Shown here: one piece after another, positions 40,127 to 48,860 of the stretch | Layout: every line of letters begins with the position of its first letter | Position numbering within the stretch: position 1 is the stretch's first letter | DNA from: JAFMJV01 sp034436555 | Lineage (GTDB): Bacteria > Chloroflexota > Limnocylindria > Limnocylindrales > CSP1-4 | Assembly: GCA_034436555.1 (NCBI GenBank) | Contig: DAOTUU010000035.1 | Coordinates: 1 to 64,000 of the forward strand | Length of the DNA: 64,000 bases | Direction: 5' to 3' | Translations under genes and position numbers: made by a program | The notes under the pieces: model-generated | The model's input: only the letters and a program-made list of their open reading frames with translations | Told to the model about the DNA's origin: nothing | The model's database searches: none

Positions 40127-42727
40127 CTACGCGGGACTGCCCTGGGGCATCGGACCGCCGGTCGGCACGGGTGCGTTCTGGAGCATCATGCCGCCCGCCT
40201 GGAGCTCGTCGAGGTCCACGGGTGGCAGATCGACCAGCGAGCCGGGACGCCCGATGAGGTAGCCCTGTCCCGCCGCGAGTCCCAGCTCCCGAACGACCTT
40301 CAGCTGCGTGGGCGTCTCGATGCCCTCCGCGATGACGAAGGCGCCCCACCGCTGCGCCAGGTCGCGGAGCGACCGGAGGACGGCTCTCGAGGCGTCGTTG
40401 TTGGCACCCTCCTGGACCAGCGCCAGGTCCACCTTCACGATGTCGAACCGGAACTGGGACAGCAGCCGGAGGCCCGCGTTCCCCGCGCCGACGTCGTCGG
40501 CGGCGATGCGCAGGCCCGCTCGCTGGAGCTCCGCGAGGTTGTCCCGCAGACGGTCCAGGTCCAGGACCTGCTCCCGCTCGGTCAGCTCCAGGATCACGCG
40601 CCCGGGGTCCAGGTCGTGGGCTCGCAGCACCTCGAGGACGCCGGGGACGCTGAAGTCGGCGGCCTCCATCGTGCGCGGCGAGAGGTTGATGGTGACGACG
40701 CGGTCACGGGGGATGGCGCGCGCACCGGCGGCGATCGTCTCGAAGCAGGCTGCGTCCAGCTCCACGGTGCGGCCCACCGCCTCGGCCGCCTCGAACAGCG
40801 CCCCGGGGTTCGTGAACGGCGCTCCGGGGCCGGGCCGCGTGAGGCCCTCGAATCCCACGACCTCGCCGGTGTGCATGTCCACGATCGGCTGGAACACCGC
40901 GCGGAGCGATCGCTCCGCGATGACCTGGGCCACGGCGGCCGCCTGCGCCACGCGCTCCGCGTCGGTCTGGCCCGCGTGGGTCACCGGGTCGTAGGCGAGC
41001 ACGCTGGCGCGTCCGTGCGCCTTGCCCCATGCGAGGGCGGCGCGCGCATGCTCCAGGAGCTGGTCCCGGTCGTGGGCGGGCCCGGGGAATCCCGCCGCTC
41101 CCGCGGTGAAGGCGACGGCCGGGCCAGCGTCACCGACGCGCGTCTTGGCAAGGAGTCGCTGGCCCAGCTGCACGGCGCCCGTCGTGTCCGTGTGCGGGAG
41201 GAGCAGCGCGACCTCGTCGCCCCCGATCCGGAAGGCGCGGTCGCTGAACCGGAGGCCGCCGCGGACATGGCGGCCGAGGGTGGCCAGGAGCGCGTCCCCG
41301 GCATCGTGGCCCGAGCGCGCATTCACGATCTTGAGGTCGTCGACATCGATCAGCAGCACCGCGAACGGGATGCGGGTGCGCGCCCATCCCGCCATCAGGC
41401 GGTCGACCTCCTCGCCGAACGCACGCTGGTTGCCCAGCCCGGTGAGCGCATCCACCAGCTCCTCCGGGGTCGGCGGATGGGCGGCGCGGTCGGGCGCGAC
41501 CGAGGCGCTGACCTGTGCGTCGCGAGCTCGCAGCGGCGCCGGCGCCGGGGACCGGCGAGCCCACCCGAACCTGCCCCTCCGGGCGGCATTCGGCGATGCG
41601 ATTCCCCCGTCCCCGACGCCGGACGCGATCGGCCCCGGGAGCGACGAGCCGGTCGGCGCGATCGCCTGCGACGCCGCGGAGGCTGTCGCGACTCCCGACG
41701 GGACGCCGGTCGCGGACGGTGCACCGGCGGGCTGTGCGTGGACGGACGGCGCGTAGGCTGGCGGCGCGTAGGCTGGCGGCCGCTGGGCGGCCGGCCGCTG
41801 GGCGGGTGCCGCCATGGGGTCGCCCGCGCCCGAGACGGCCAGGTCGATGGGCGGGCCGGACGGGACGGCTGGAGCGGGCCGCTCCGCGGTCGACGTCATC
41901 GCCGCGGTCGAGCCCGCACCCTGCACGGCGGGCGCGCCGCGGCGCGCGGGTCGGCGGGCCAGCAGCACGAGCGGCACGGCGAGCAGGGACAGCGCGGCGA
42001 GCGCCAGGAGCGCCTGTCGGGAGAGAACGGGCAGGATCCCGGACAGGCCGGTCGCGGCTGGCGACGGACCCGCGTCGGCCCGGCCGTCGGCGGGCTGGAT
42101 CGCCCTGGTCGCGGCACCGGGGCCGATGAGCGCATCGATCGGCACGCTCGCCACGAGGGCGCCCGCGGCGGTCCCGCCCGCGCGCACCGGCGCCGCGAAG
42201 AGGATCGACCGACCGTCCGCGCCGGCATTCTCGATGAGCACGCCCGACCGCATCTCCAGCACCCGCGCGAGGTCCCGATCGCGGCCCGCCAGGAGCGCGG
42301 CGGCACCCGCCGGATCCCCGCCCACGGCGACGCGCGCACGGCCCGACGCGTCGATCAGGGCCACCGATCCGGCGTGGTCGGCGAGGGCGGCGTTGACCGC
42401 GCCGAGCGCGCCGCGAGCCCTCTGGACGACCGCCGCGGAGGCTCGCGGATCGGCAAGCACGCGCGCGAGCGGTGCGTCGGCGGCGCCACGGGCGACGACA
42501 TCCTGGCCGCGCACGAACGCATCGGCGAGCATGCCCGCGGTGGCCGCGTCGGTGGCATCAGGTCGCGAGCCCGGTGGGGCCAGGGCCACGCTCAGGAGCG
42601 CCGCGCCCAGGACGATGGGCAGGATCAGCAGCAGCAGCAGCGGCAGTCGGCGCGCGGCAGCAGGCGCGGGAGACGCGGTCGTACGTTGGGATGCGGGCGG
42701 ATTCCCGGGCTTGGCGCGCGATCGCAC
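40127..42727 (-). CDS. Membrane GGDEF-EAL protein (cyclic di-GMP turnover)
   Basis: This is an 866-residue signalling protein. It has an N-terminal membrane helix (RLPLLLLLILPIVLGAALLSV), an extracytoplasmic sensor region of about 190 residues, a second helix (LLALAALSLLAVPLVLLA), a long Pro/Ala-rich linker, then GGDEF and EAL domains. The GGDEF motif reads RIGGDEVALLL, with Val for Phe, so cyclase activity is uncertain. The EAL domain reads GFEGLTRPG (Gly for Ala, but Glu, Leu and Arg kept), with TINLSP, ELTE, DDVGAG, KVDL and AEGIET, so phosphodiesterase residues are mostly present. I favour the GTG at 42727, which follows AGAGGAG; an ATG at 42775 lacks a ribosome site. Confidence 0.88.
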   Translation of the reverse strand: MRSRAKPGNPPASQRTTASPAPAAARRLPLLLLLILPIVLGAALLSVALAPPGSRPDATDAATAGMLADAFVRGQDVVARGAADAPLARVLADPRASAAVVQRARGALGAVNAALADHAGSVALIDASGRARVAVGGDPAGAAALLAGRDRDLARVLEMRSGVLIENAGADGRSILFAAPVRAGGTAAGALVASVPIDALIGPGAATRAIQPADGRADAGPSPAATGLSGILPVLSRQALLALAALSLLAVPLVLLARRPARRGAPAVQGAGSTAAMTSTAERPAPAVPSGPPIDLAVSGAGDPMAAPAQRPAAQRPPAYAPPAYAPSVHAQPAGAPSATGVPSGVATASAASQAIAPTGSSLPGPIASGVGDGGIASPNAARRGRFGWARRSPAPAPLRARDAQVSASVAPDRAAHPPTPEELVDALTGLGNQRAFGEEVDRLMAGWARTRIPFAVLLIDVDDLKIVNARSGHDAGDALLATLGRHVRGGLRFSDRAFRIGGDEVALLLPHTDTTGAVQLGQRLLAKTRVGDAGPAVAFTAGAAGFPGPAHDRDQLLEHARAALAWGKAHGRASVLAYDPVTHAGQTDAERVAQAAAVAQVIAERSLRAVFQPIVDMHTGEVVGFEGLTRPGPGAPFTNPGALFEAAEAVGRTVELDAACFETIAAGARAIPRDRVVTINLSPRTMEAADFSVPGVLEVLRAHDLDPGRVILELTEREQVLDLDRLRDNLAELQRAGLRIAADDVGAGNAGLRLLSQFRFDIVKVDLALVQEGANNDASRAVLRSLRDLAQRWGAFVIAEGIETPTQLKVVRELGLAAGQGYLIGRPGSLVDLPPVDLDELQAGGMMLQNAPVPTGGPMPQGSPA

Positions 42728-42943
42728 CTTCGAACGCTCCTCTCGGTCGGGGCGTGGCAGGGAGGTCCGAGGCATCACACCACGCCCGGGGGCGCCCGAC
42801 GATGGGCCGGACGTCCCAGATGCCTGCGCCGATCCGGGGGTACCGATGGCCCAGGGGCCCAGTCCAGCGGTCGCCCCGACGCGCGACGCCCCCCGGCCGT
42901 CGATGGTCCCCGACGGTGGCGGACAGCGACGGGCGGGTGATCC

Positions 42944-42977
42944 GCGCCATTTGACAGCCCGCGCCATTTGACAGCCC
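42944..42977. repeat. Perfect 17-base tandem duplication carrying TTGACA
   Basis: GCGCCATTTGACAGCCC occurs twice back to back. Each copy includes TTGACA; the second is the -35 of the predicted promoter. The pair may be tandem binding sites for a regulator, perhaps the MerR-type protein encoded downstream. Confidence 0.75.
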
Positions 42978-42997
42978 GAGCGGGCTCCCTCCACAAT
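42968..42997 (+). promoter_or_regulatory. Predicted promoter of the MerR-type gene
   Basis: TTGACA (42968-42973), an 18-base spacer and CACAAT (42992-42997). The predicted leader is about 70 bases and ends with AAGGAG five bases before the ATG. Confidence 0.6.
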
Positions 42998-43073
42998 GCG
43001 GCCGTCCCGGGGACCATGCGGGACCCAGATTTGCCTAGATTCTCCGCACCTCGATAGTCTCCAAGGAGTTCGG

Positions 43074-43724
43074 ATGCCCCCGGAACGTCCCGCGCCAACC
43101 GGCGCCGACCTCCTGTCCCTGGGGCCCGCCAGTCGCCTGGTGGGGGTCGATCCCGACACCCTCCGACGCTGGGCGGACGACGGGCGGGTCGATGTGTCCG
43201 TCACACCCGGCGGGCACCGCCGCTTCCAGCGTCGCTCCCTGGAACGGCTCCTGCGTGCCGGCACGGACGAGCGCCCGACGCTCGCACGCCTGGGGGGGAC
43301 GCCGCAGCGACTCACCGCGGCGTATCGCCGGACGTACCGGACCACGCGAGCCGCGGTGCCGGACCCGGTGCGGGCGGTCCCCGAGGACGACCGACCGGCG
43401 TGGCGGGACTCCGGGCGCGACCTGGTGGCCGCGCTGGTGCGCCATCTCGACGCCTCCGATGCGCACGAGCGGGCGGCGGCGCTCGCGGAGGCGTCTCGGG
43501 GTGCGGCGTCCCAGGGTGCGCGCCTGGCCCGTTCAGGCAGCAGCCTGACCGACGCCGTCGCCCTGTTCGTGGCCGCCCGCCAGCCGTTCCTGAGCGAGAT
43601 CGGCAGCCTGGGCAAGCGGCGCGCCATGGATGCCCGGCAGCTGGCGGACCTGTTCAGCGCGGCGTCCACTGCGCTGGATGCGTGCCTCCTGCGGTTCATC
43701 GAGGGTCACCGCTCGGCGACCTGA
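43074..43724 (+). CDS. MerR-type HTH protein with helical C-terminal domain
   Basis: This 216-residue protein has an N-terminal MerR/excisionase-like winged helix (LGPASRLVGVDPDTLRRWADDGRV, then TPGGHRRFQRRSLERLL) at residues 16-60. A helical C-terminal region of about 120 residues, rich in Ala and Arg, has no metal-binding cysteine cluster, so it is not a metal-type MerR. The ATG at 43074 has AAGGAG upstream. The gene is immediately upstream of the heme/iron-type ABC transporter and may regulate it; the tandem repeat in its own promoter region could be its binding site. Both ideas are inference. Confidence 0.8.
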   Translation: MPPERPAPTGADLLSLGPASRLVGVDPDTLRRWADDGRVDVSVTPGGHRRFQRRSLERLLRAGTDERPTLARLGGTPQRLTAAYRRTYRTTRAAVPDPVRAVPEDDRPAWRDSGRDLVAALVRHLDASDAHERAAALAEASRGAASQGARLARSGSSLTDAVALFVAARQPFLSEIGSLGKRRAMDARQLADLFSAASTALDACLLRFIEGHRSAT

Positions 43725-43761
43725 CCGCCACATCCCCAGTCCCCCCAAGGAGATCGAACCC

Positions 43762-44730
43762 GTGCGTTCCCACCCTGCCCGCCTCGTCGCGGGCATCACC
43801 GCCGTGGCCCTCACGCTCGTGCCGGCGACCATCGTCGCGCAGAGCCCTGCCGGGTCACCGACCGCCGGATCGCCGACGGCCGCGTCGCCGGCCGTGGCCA
43901 TCACCGTCACGGACGCGGACGGCAACCCCGTGACGATCGGCGACACCTCGAGGGTCGTGACCCTGGGTGGCGTCATCACCGAGACCGCGTTCGCGCTCGG
44001 CGCCGGCGACCAGATCGTGGGCGTCGACGCATCGAGCACCCAGGCCCACGACCAGGCGTCCACGAGGACGGTCGTGCCCTACTACCGGATGCTCTCCGCG
44101 GAGCCCGTGATCGCGCTCGGCCCCACGCTCGTGCTGGGCACCGATGAGGTCGGTCCGGCCGATGTCGTGCAGCTCATCAGGGACGCGGGCGTGCCGACGC
44201 TGCTGCTGCCCCAGGAGCTGACCACGGACGGCACCGTCGCGCTCATCACCGCCGTGGGCCGGGCGCTCGGTCGGGACGCGGAGGCGGCCGCGCTCATCGA
44301 GACCCTCCACGCCGACCTGGCAGCGGCCAGGGACCTCGTGGCGGGCGCCACCGCGTCGCCCACGGTGATGTTCCTGCTGCTGCCGCCGGGCGCCCCCCTG
44401 CTCGTGTCGGGCACCGGCACCGAGGCGGACACGATGATCGGCCTCGCGGGGGCCACCAACGCGGTCAGCGCGTTCCCCGGCTACGTGCCGCTCACGCCGG
44501 AGGCCGCCGTCGCGGCCGCGCCCGAGATCATCCTGACCACGACCGCCTCGCTCGAGGCGGCGGGCGGCATCGACGGGCTCCTGGCGCTGCCCGGGATCTC
44601 GGACACGCCGGCGGGCGCGGCCAGGGCGATCGTGGCGATGGACGACCTGGAGCTGCTCAGCTTCGGCCCGCGCACCGGCCAGGCGATCGCCGCCCTGGCG
44701 GTCCAGCTGCACCCGGAGCTCGCCCGGTAG
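43762..44730 (+). CDS. Heme/siderophore-type ABC transporter binding protein
   Basis: This is a 322-residue exported binding protein of the FecB/HmuT family. The signal peptide ends at PATIVAQSPA and is followed by a repeated GSPTA linker. The family opening is RVVTLGGVITETAFALGAGD, and later come GPTLVLGTDEVGPADVV and AAAPEIILTT. It should capture heme or a ferric chelate outside the membrane and pass it to the FecCD permease encoded next. The GTG at 43762 has AAGGAG nine bases upstream; longer frames to the left are not credible. Confidence 0.88.
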   Translation: MRSHPARLVAGITAVALTLVPATIVAQSPAGSPTAGSPTAASPAVAITVTDADGNPVTIGDTSRVVTLGGVITETAFALGAGDQIVGVDASSTQAHDQASTRTVVPYYRMLSAEPVIALGPTLVLGTDEVGPADVVQLIRDAGVPTLLLPQELTTDGTVALITAVGRALGRDAEAAALIETLHADLAAARDLVAGATASPTVMFLLLPPGAPLLVSGTGTEADTMIGLAGATNAVSAFPGYVPLTPEAAVAAAPEIILTTTASLEAAGGIDGLLALPGISDTPAGAARAIVAMDDLELLSFGPRTGQAIAALAVQLHPELAR

Positions 44731-44848
44731 CCGGGCGACGCCACGCCGCGTCCGGGACGAGAACCACCTGAGCGGTCCGGCGCCGGTCCCCGCGGCCGGC
44801 ATCCCCGCAGCTCGACGGGTCGCCGCCATCCGGCGGCGGCGCGTCGGC

Positions 44849-45895
44849 ATGCTCGTCGTGGCCCTGGTCCTGGCGATGGCCCTGTCGCTCGCGCTGGGTG
44901 CCGTGACCATCGATCCGGTGGCCATCGTGGGCATCCTCGCCGACCGGCTGGGGCTCACGGGTGTCTCGACGTTCGAGCCGCAGCAGGCATCGGTGCTCAC
45001 CGGGATCCGGCTGCCTCGGGTCGTGCTGGGAGCGCTCGTGGGCGCAGCCCTGGGCCTTGCCGGTGCGGGCATGCAGGGCCTGTATCGAAGCTCGCTGGCG
45101 GACCCCGCGCTCGTGGGCATCGGCGCGGGCGCAGCCCTGGGCGCCGCGATCGGCATCGTGGTGGCGCTCCTGGCGGGCGCCGCGGCCGTGTCCGGCGTCA
45201 CCGCGGGCGGCAGCGACCTGGGGATCGCGGGAACGCTCGCACCGGTGCTGCTGGCGATCGCGGGTGCGGTGGTCGCGAGCGGGCTCATCCATCGCGTGGC
45301 GTCCGCGTCCGGCCGGACCATCGTCGCCGCGATGCTGCTGGGCGGCATCGCGCTCGATGCCCTGTTCGGGGCGCTGACCGGACTGGTGGTGCTGGCGACG
45401 CGCAATCCCCAGCTGCGTGACGTCTCGTTCTGGACGCTGGGCGGCCTGACCGGCGCCACCTGGCGGGCCGTCGCGATCCTGGTGGTGGTGCTCATCCCGG
45501 TGGTGATGCTGCTGTGGCGCGCCGGTCCGGGCCTGGATGCGCTGTCCCTGGGGCACGCGGGCGCGGGTCATCTGGGCGTGGACGTGCGGCGCCAGGCGCG
45601 CCTCGTGCTCGTGCTCGTCGCGGTCCTGGTGGGCGTGGCGGTCAGCCAGGCGGGGGTCATCGCGTTCGTCGCGCTCGTCACGCCCATCGCGGCGCGCCGG
45701 CTGCTCGGCGCCTCCGCCCGCTCCGTCGTCGTCGGGTCGGCGCTCCTGGGCGCCACCGTCCTCGTGCTCGCCGACCTCGTGGCCCGGATGGTCGTGTCGC
45801 CCGCGGAGGCGCCGGTCGGGCTGGTCACCGCGATCGCGGGTGCGCCGATGTTCCTGTGGCTGCTGATGCGCGACCGGGGGGCACTCGCGCGATGA
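44849..45895 (+). CDS. FecCD-family ABC transporter permease
   Basis: This 348-residue membrane permease has about ten hydrophobic segments and the family motifs RLPRVVLGALVGAALGLAGAG near residue 53 and GVAVSQAGVIAFVALVTP near residue 265. It transports heme, cobalamin or ferric siderophores. The ATG at 44849 lacks a good ribosome site; the frame is open upstream to about 44740 but has no ATG, GTG or TTG there, so the N-terminus is uncertain. It lies 118 bases after the binding-protein gene and overlaps the ATPase gene by four bases. Confidence 0.88.
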   Translation: MLVVALVLAMALSLALGAVTIDPVAIVGILADRLGLTGVSTFEPQQASVLTGIRLPRVVLGALVGAALGLAGAGMQGLYRSSLADPALVGIGAGAALGAAIGIVVALLAGAAAVSGVTAGGSDLGIAGTLAPVLLAIAGAVVASGLIHRVASASGRTIVAAMLLGGIALDALFGALTGLVVLATRNPQLRDVSFWTLGGLTGATWRAVAILVVVLIPVVMLLWRAGPGLDALSLGHAGAGHLGVDVRRQARLVLVLVAVLVGVAVSQAGVIAFVALVTPIAARRLLGASARSVVVGSALLGATVLVLADLVARMVVSPAEAPVGLVTAIAGAPMFLWLLMRDRGALAR

Positions 45896-46728
45896 CCCTG
45901 CGTGCGTGCGGCGTCGTGGTGCGGGCGGGCGGCGCGACCCTGCTCGAGGGCGTGGACATCACGGTCGAGGCGGGCGAGGTCGTCGCGATCGTGGGCCCCA
46001 ACGGCGCGGGCAAGTCGACGCTTCTCCGAGCGCTCGCCGGCGACCGGCCGGTCGACGCGGGATCGGTCGAGATGGACGGTCGTCCGCTGCGGTCCTGGTC
46101 ACTCGCGGAACGGGCGCTCCGCCGCGCGGTCGTGGGCGCCGACGACGAGCCGGTGTTCTCGTGGCGGGTCGCGGAGCTCGTGACGCTCGGCCGGATCCCG
46201 CAGCACGGCGGGAACCCGGGTCCGCGGGACCACGCCATCGTGGCCCGGCTCCTCGCGGACGTTGACGCGCGGCACCTGGCGGACCGGGTCCACGCCACGC
46301 TGTCGAGCGGCGAGCGGCAGCGGGTCGCGCTCGCGCGGGCCCTCGCCCAGGTCTGGCCAGCCGCCCTCGCGCCCGAAGTCCCGTGGCCGGGGCCCGGATC
46401 GCGCACGGTGGACCCGGCCCCGGCCTGGCTGCTGCTGGACGAGCCGACTTCGAACCTGGACCTGCGCCACCAGGCGATGACGCTCCGACTGCTGCGCGCC
46501 CGGGCGGCACAGGGCGCGGGCGTGCTCATCGTGCTCCATGACCTCAACCTTGCCGCCGCCCATGCGGACCGCATCGTGGTCCTCGCCGCGGGTCGGGTCG
46601 CCGCGGTCGGCGCTCCGGACGAGATCCTCCGGCCGGAGCTGCTGGATCGCGTGTTCGAGGTGCCGATGCTCCTCCTCCGCCATCCTGACCTGCCCCATCC
46701 GCTGGCCGTCCCGGCGCCCGAGGGTTGA
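45892..46728 (+). CDS. FecE/HmuV-type ABC transporter ATP-binding protein
   Basis: This is a 278-residue ATPase. Walker A is VGPNGAGKST near residue 34, signature LSSGERQRVALARAL, Walker B WLLLDEPTSNLD and switch LHDLNLAA. An insertion of about 20 residues (PAALAPEVPWPGPGSRTVDP) between signature and Walker B is unusual for the family and should be surface-exposed. The ATG overlaps the permease stop as ATGA. With the two preceding genes it forms a complete importer for heme or a ferric chelate; the precise ligand is not readable. Confidence 0.9.
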   Translation: MTLRACGVVVRAGGATLLEGVDITVEAGEVVAIVGPNGAGKSTLLRALAGDRPVDAGSVEMDGRPLRSWSLAERALRRAVVGADDEPVFSWRVAELVTLGRIPQHGGNPGPRDHAIVARLLADVDARHLADRVHATLSSGERQRVALARALAQVWPAALAPEVPWPGPGSRTVDPAPAWLLLDEPTSNLDLRHQAMTLRLLRARAAQGAGVLIVLHDLNLAAAHADRIVVLAAGRVAAVGAPDEILRPELLDRVFEVPMLLLRHPDLPHPLAVPAPEG

Positions 46729-46782
46729 CGCCCTCGCGGCTGGGTGGGTCGACCGTCGGGGTGATGGGTCGGTCCGACCGCC

Positions 46783-46831
46783 GGGGCTCCGGGGGCGGGC
46801 GGGGCTCCGGGGGCGGGCGGGGCGCCGGGTG
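46783..46831. repeat. Tandem 18-base G-rich repeats
   Basis: GGGGCTCCGGGGGCGGGC occurs twice exactly (46783-46800 and 46801-46818), followed by a partial third copy. The G-runs could form unusual structure. It lies between the ABC gene and PhzF. Confidence 0.7.
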
Positions 46832-46871
46832 GTCCCCCGCCGGCCCGCCCGCGCCCTACCATGGACGTGAC

Positions 46872-47864
46872 ATGACCCGACGATTTCGATTCCGCCAGGT
46901 GGACGTGTTCACCGACCGACCGCTCGCGGGCAACCCGCTGGCCGTGTTCCCGGAGGCCGACGACCTGTCCGACGACGAGATGCAGGCGCTCGCGCGCGAG
47001 ATGAACGTCAGCGAGACGGTGTTCGTCCTCTCGCCCACGCCGCAGGGCGCGGCCGAGGGGGCCGCGTACCGCCTGCGCATCTTCACGCCGGGCATGGAAC
47101 TGCCGTTCGCGGGCCATCCGTCGGTGGGCACCGCGTGGCTGCTCGCGACGGAGGGGCGCTTCCCGGTCCAGGCGCCCGTGACCACGGTGCACCAGGAGCT
47201 GCCCATCGGCGTGCTGCCGCTCTCGATCGCCGTCGGCGCGGGTGACCCGCCGGTCATCGGCGACGTGACCATGACCCACGACGTCCCGGAGCGCTACCAC
47301 GACCTCGATGACGACGAGACCGAGGAGCTCGCCGAGGCGCTGGAGGTCGCCGCCTCCGAGATCGGCTGGCCGGCGATCGCGCGGACGCGGGGACGCGGAC
47401 GCGGTCTGCCGGCGACGCCCGCGGTCATCTCCACGGGCCTGCCGCACCTCATCATCCCGTTCCGCGACCGTGCGGTGATGATGGACGTGGACCACGAGCG
47501 CAGGGCATACGTCGCCGAGCTGACCGACGCCTACGACTGCGACAGCGCGGCGCTCGTCGCGCCCGGGTCGTCCGGTGCCATCGCGGGTGCGGAGGTGAGC
47601 GTCCGGCTGTTCGACTCCGCCTCCATGCGCATCGAGGCGGATCCGGCGACCGGTGCCGCGGCCGGCCCCATCGCGGTCTACCTGGGCCAGGTGGCCGGCT
47701 GTCGGGACATGACGTTCCGGGTGGTGGTCGAGCAGGGGGCGGAGCTGGGGCGGCCCAGCCGCCTCGTGGCCGAGGCCGACTTCGACGACCACGGACGCGC
47801 CGTCGCCGCCCGGGTCGCCGGGTCCACGGTCCCGGTCATCGAGGGCTGGGTGACGCTCCCGTGA
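46872..47864 (+). CDS. PhzF-family isomerase-like protein
   Basis: This is a 330-residue protein of the PhzF/diaminopimelate-epimerase fold. The opening RFRQVDVFTDRPLAGNPLAV and the following MNVSETVFVL are diagnostic; the catalytic Glu is expected in SETVFV. The second half-domain begins GLPHLIIPF and includes VRLFDSASMRIEADPATGAA, the counterpart of the usual FGEDPATGSA. The ATG at 46872 follows TACCAT by nine bases, so the mRNA may be nearly leaderless. Substrates of most PhzF relatives are unknown. Confidence 0.88.
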   Translation: MTRRFRFRQVDVFTDRPLAGNPLAVFPEADDLSDDEMQALAREMNVSETVFVLSPTPQGAAEGAAYRLRIFTPGMELPFAGHPSVGTAWLLATEGRFPVQAPVTTVHQELPIGVLPLSIAVGAGDPPVIGDVTMTHDVPERYHDLDDDETEELAEALEVAASEIGWPAIARTRGRGRGLPATPAVISTGLPHLIIPFRDRAVMMDVDHERRAYVAELTDAYDCDSAALVAPGSSGAIAGAEVSVRLFDSASMRIEADPATGAAAGPIAVYLGQVAGCRDMTFRVVVEQGAELGRPSRLVAEADFDDHGRAVAARVAGSTVPVIEGWVTLP

Positions 47865-48130
47865 CCCGTCCGCGCCCGGAGGAGGCGCAGCCGCCCGGGC
47901 CATCGACCCCCCAGGCGGAGGAGCGGACGCCAGGTGCGCTGCGCCCCGTGCAGGGCGAGTCGGTCGCGGCCGCGGTCGGGTCGTTCATGGCGGGCATCGA
48001 GCAGCAGGTGTTCCAGCGTCGACCGCCCGCCATCGAGCTCGTGCGCGAGACGCAGCCCGTGCGCGGCACCAGCGGCGAGGGCCTGGAGATCACGATCAGC
48101 CTGCCCGGACCGACGCGCCCGGATCCGTGA
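47861..48130 (+). CDS. Small Pro-rich hypothetical protein, 89 residues
   Basis: This is a soluble, proline- and glutamate-rich small protein. The N-terminal 30 residues look disordered. The middle contains AAAVGSFMAGIEQQVFQRRPP, then a short strand-like tail. The GTG overlaps the PhzF stop as GTGA, which supports real translation. I know no family or function. Confidence 0.55.
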   Translation: MTRPRPEEAQPPGPSTPQAEERTPGALRPVQGESVAAAVGSFMAGIEQQVFQRRPPAIELVRETQPVRGTSGEGLEITISLPGPTRPDP

Positions 48131-48201
48131 GCGCGGCCGATCGGGTACCCTGAGGCCTCCCGGCCCGCGGTCCGCGGCGCCGGCACGCGAAGGAGAGCCC
48201 G

Positions 48202-48708
48202 TTGCCCAAGCAGTACGACCGCCCGTTCGCCCAGACCGTCGACGCGTCGAAGACGTACACCGCCACCATCGCCACGACCGCCGGCTCGATGACCGTCCAG
48301 CTGTTCCCCAAGGACGCGCCGCGCACCGTCAACAACTTCGTGAACCTGGCGCGCGAGGGCTTCTACGACGGCGTCATCTTCCACCGCGTCATCAGCGGCT
48401 TCATGATCCAGGGCGGCGATCCCACGGGCACCGGGCGCGGCGGACCGGGCTACCGCTTCGATGACGAGCCGGTCAAGCGACGCTACCTGCGCGGCACGCT
48501 GGCGATGGCGAACGCCGGACCGAACACGAACGGGTCGCAGTTCTTCGTCATGCACGCCGATTACTCGCTGCCCCCGAACTACACCATCTTCGGCAAGCTC
48601 AGCGAGGGCGAGGAGATCGTGGACGCGATCGCCACCGCGGCGACCGGCGCCCAGGACCGGCCGGTGGATCCGGTGAGCATCACCGGCATCACCATCACGG
48701 AGGCCTGA
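48202..48708 (+). CDS. Cyclophilin-type peptidyl-prolyl isomerase
   Basis: This 168-residue cyclophilin catalyses cis-trans proline isomerisation in the cytoplasm, since there is no signal peptide. The core motifs are VNNFVNLAREGFYDGVIFHR, with the catalytic Arg, then MIQGGDPTGTGRGGPGY, MANAGPNTNGSQFF and FGKLSEGEEIVD. The start appears to be TTG at 48202, preceded by AAGGAG; no in-frame ATG or GTG is better placed. A strong hairpin terminator follows 20 bases after the stop. Confidence 0.92.
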   Translation: MPKQYDRPFAQTVDASKTYTATIATTAGSMTVQLFPKDAPRTVNNFVNLAREGFYDGVIFHRVISGFMIQGGDPTGTGRGGPGYRFDDEPVKRRYLRGTLAMANAGPNTNGSQFFVMHADYSLPPNYTIFGKLSEGEEIVDAIATAATGAQDRPVDPVSITGITITEA

Positions 48709-48727
48709 GCGTCGTCCCGGAGTCGAG

Positions 48728-48761
48728 GAAGGGCGCCCGGCCATGTCGCCGGACGCCCTTC
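48728..48761 (+). terminator. Strong hairpin after the cyclophilin gene
   Basis: GAAGGGCG and CGCCCTTC form a perfect 8-bp outer stem and CCGGC/GCCGG an inner 5-bp stem around CATGTC. No long T-run follows. Confidence 0.65.
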
Positions 48762-48860
48762 GGTGCGGCCGAGGTGATCGGGACCTGGCCGGTGGGAGCG
48801 AGCGATCGTCGCTCCGGAGCGTGCCGGAGGCTCATGAGAGGGGCCTGAGAGCAGGCACCG

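Larger units (their letters stand above)
42728..43073. other. Divergent intergenic region of 346 bases
   Basis: This separates the GGDEF-EAL gene from the MerR-type gene. It holds a tandem 17-base repeat (42944-42977), a good plus-strand promoter (42968-42997) and the leader of the MerR gene. No small gene or RNA is recognised in the rest. Confidence 0.6.
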
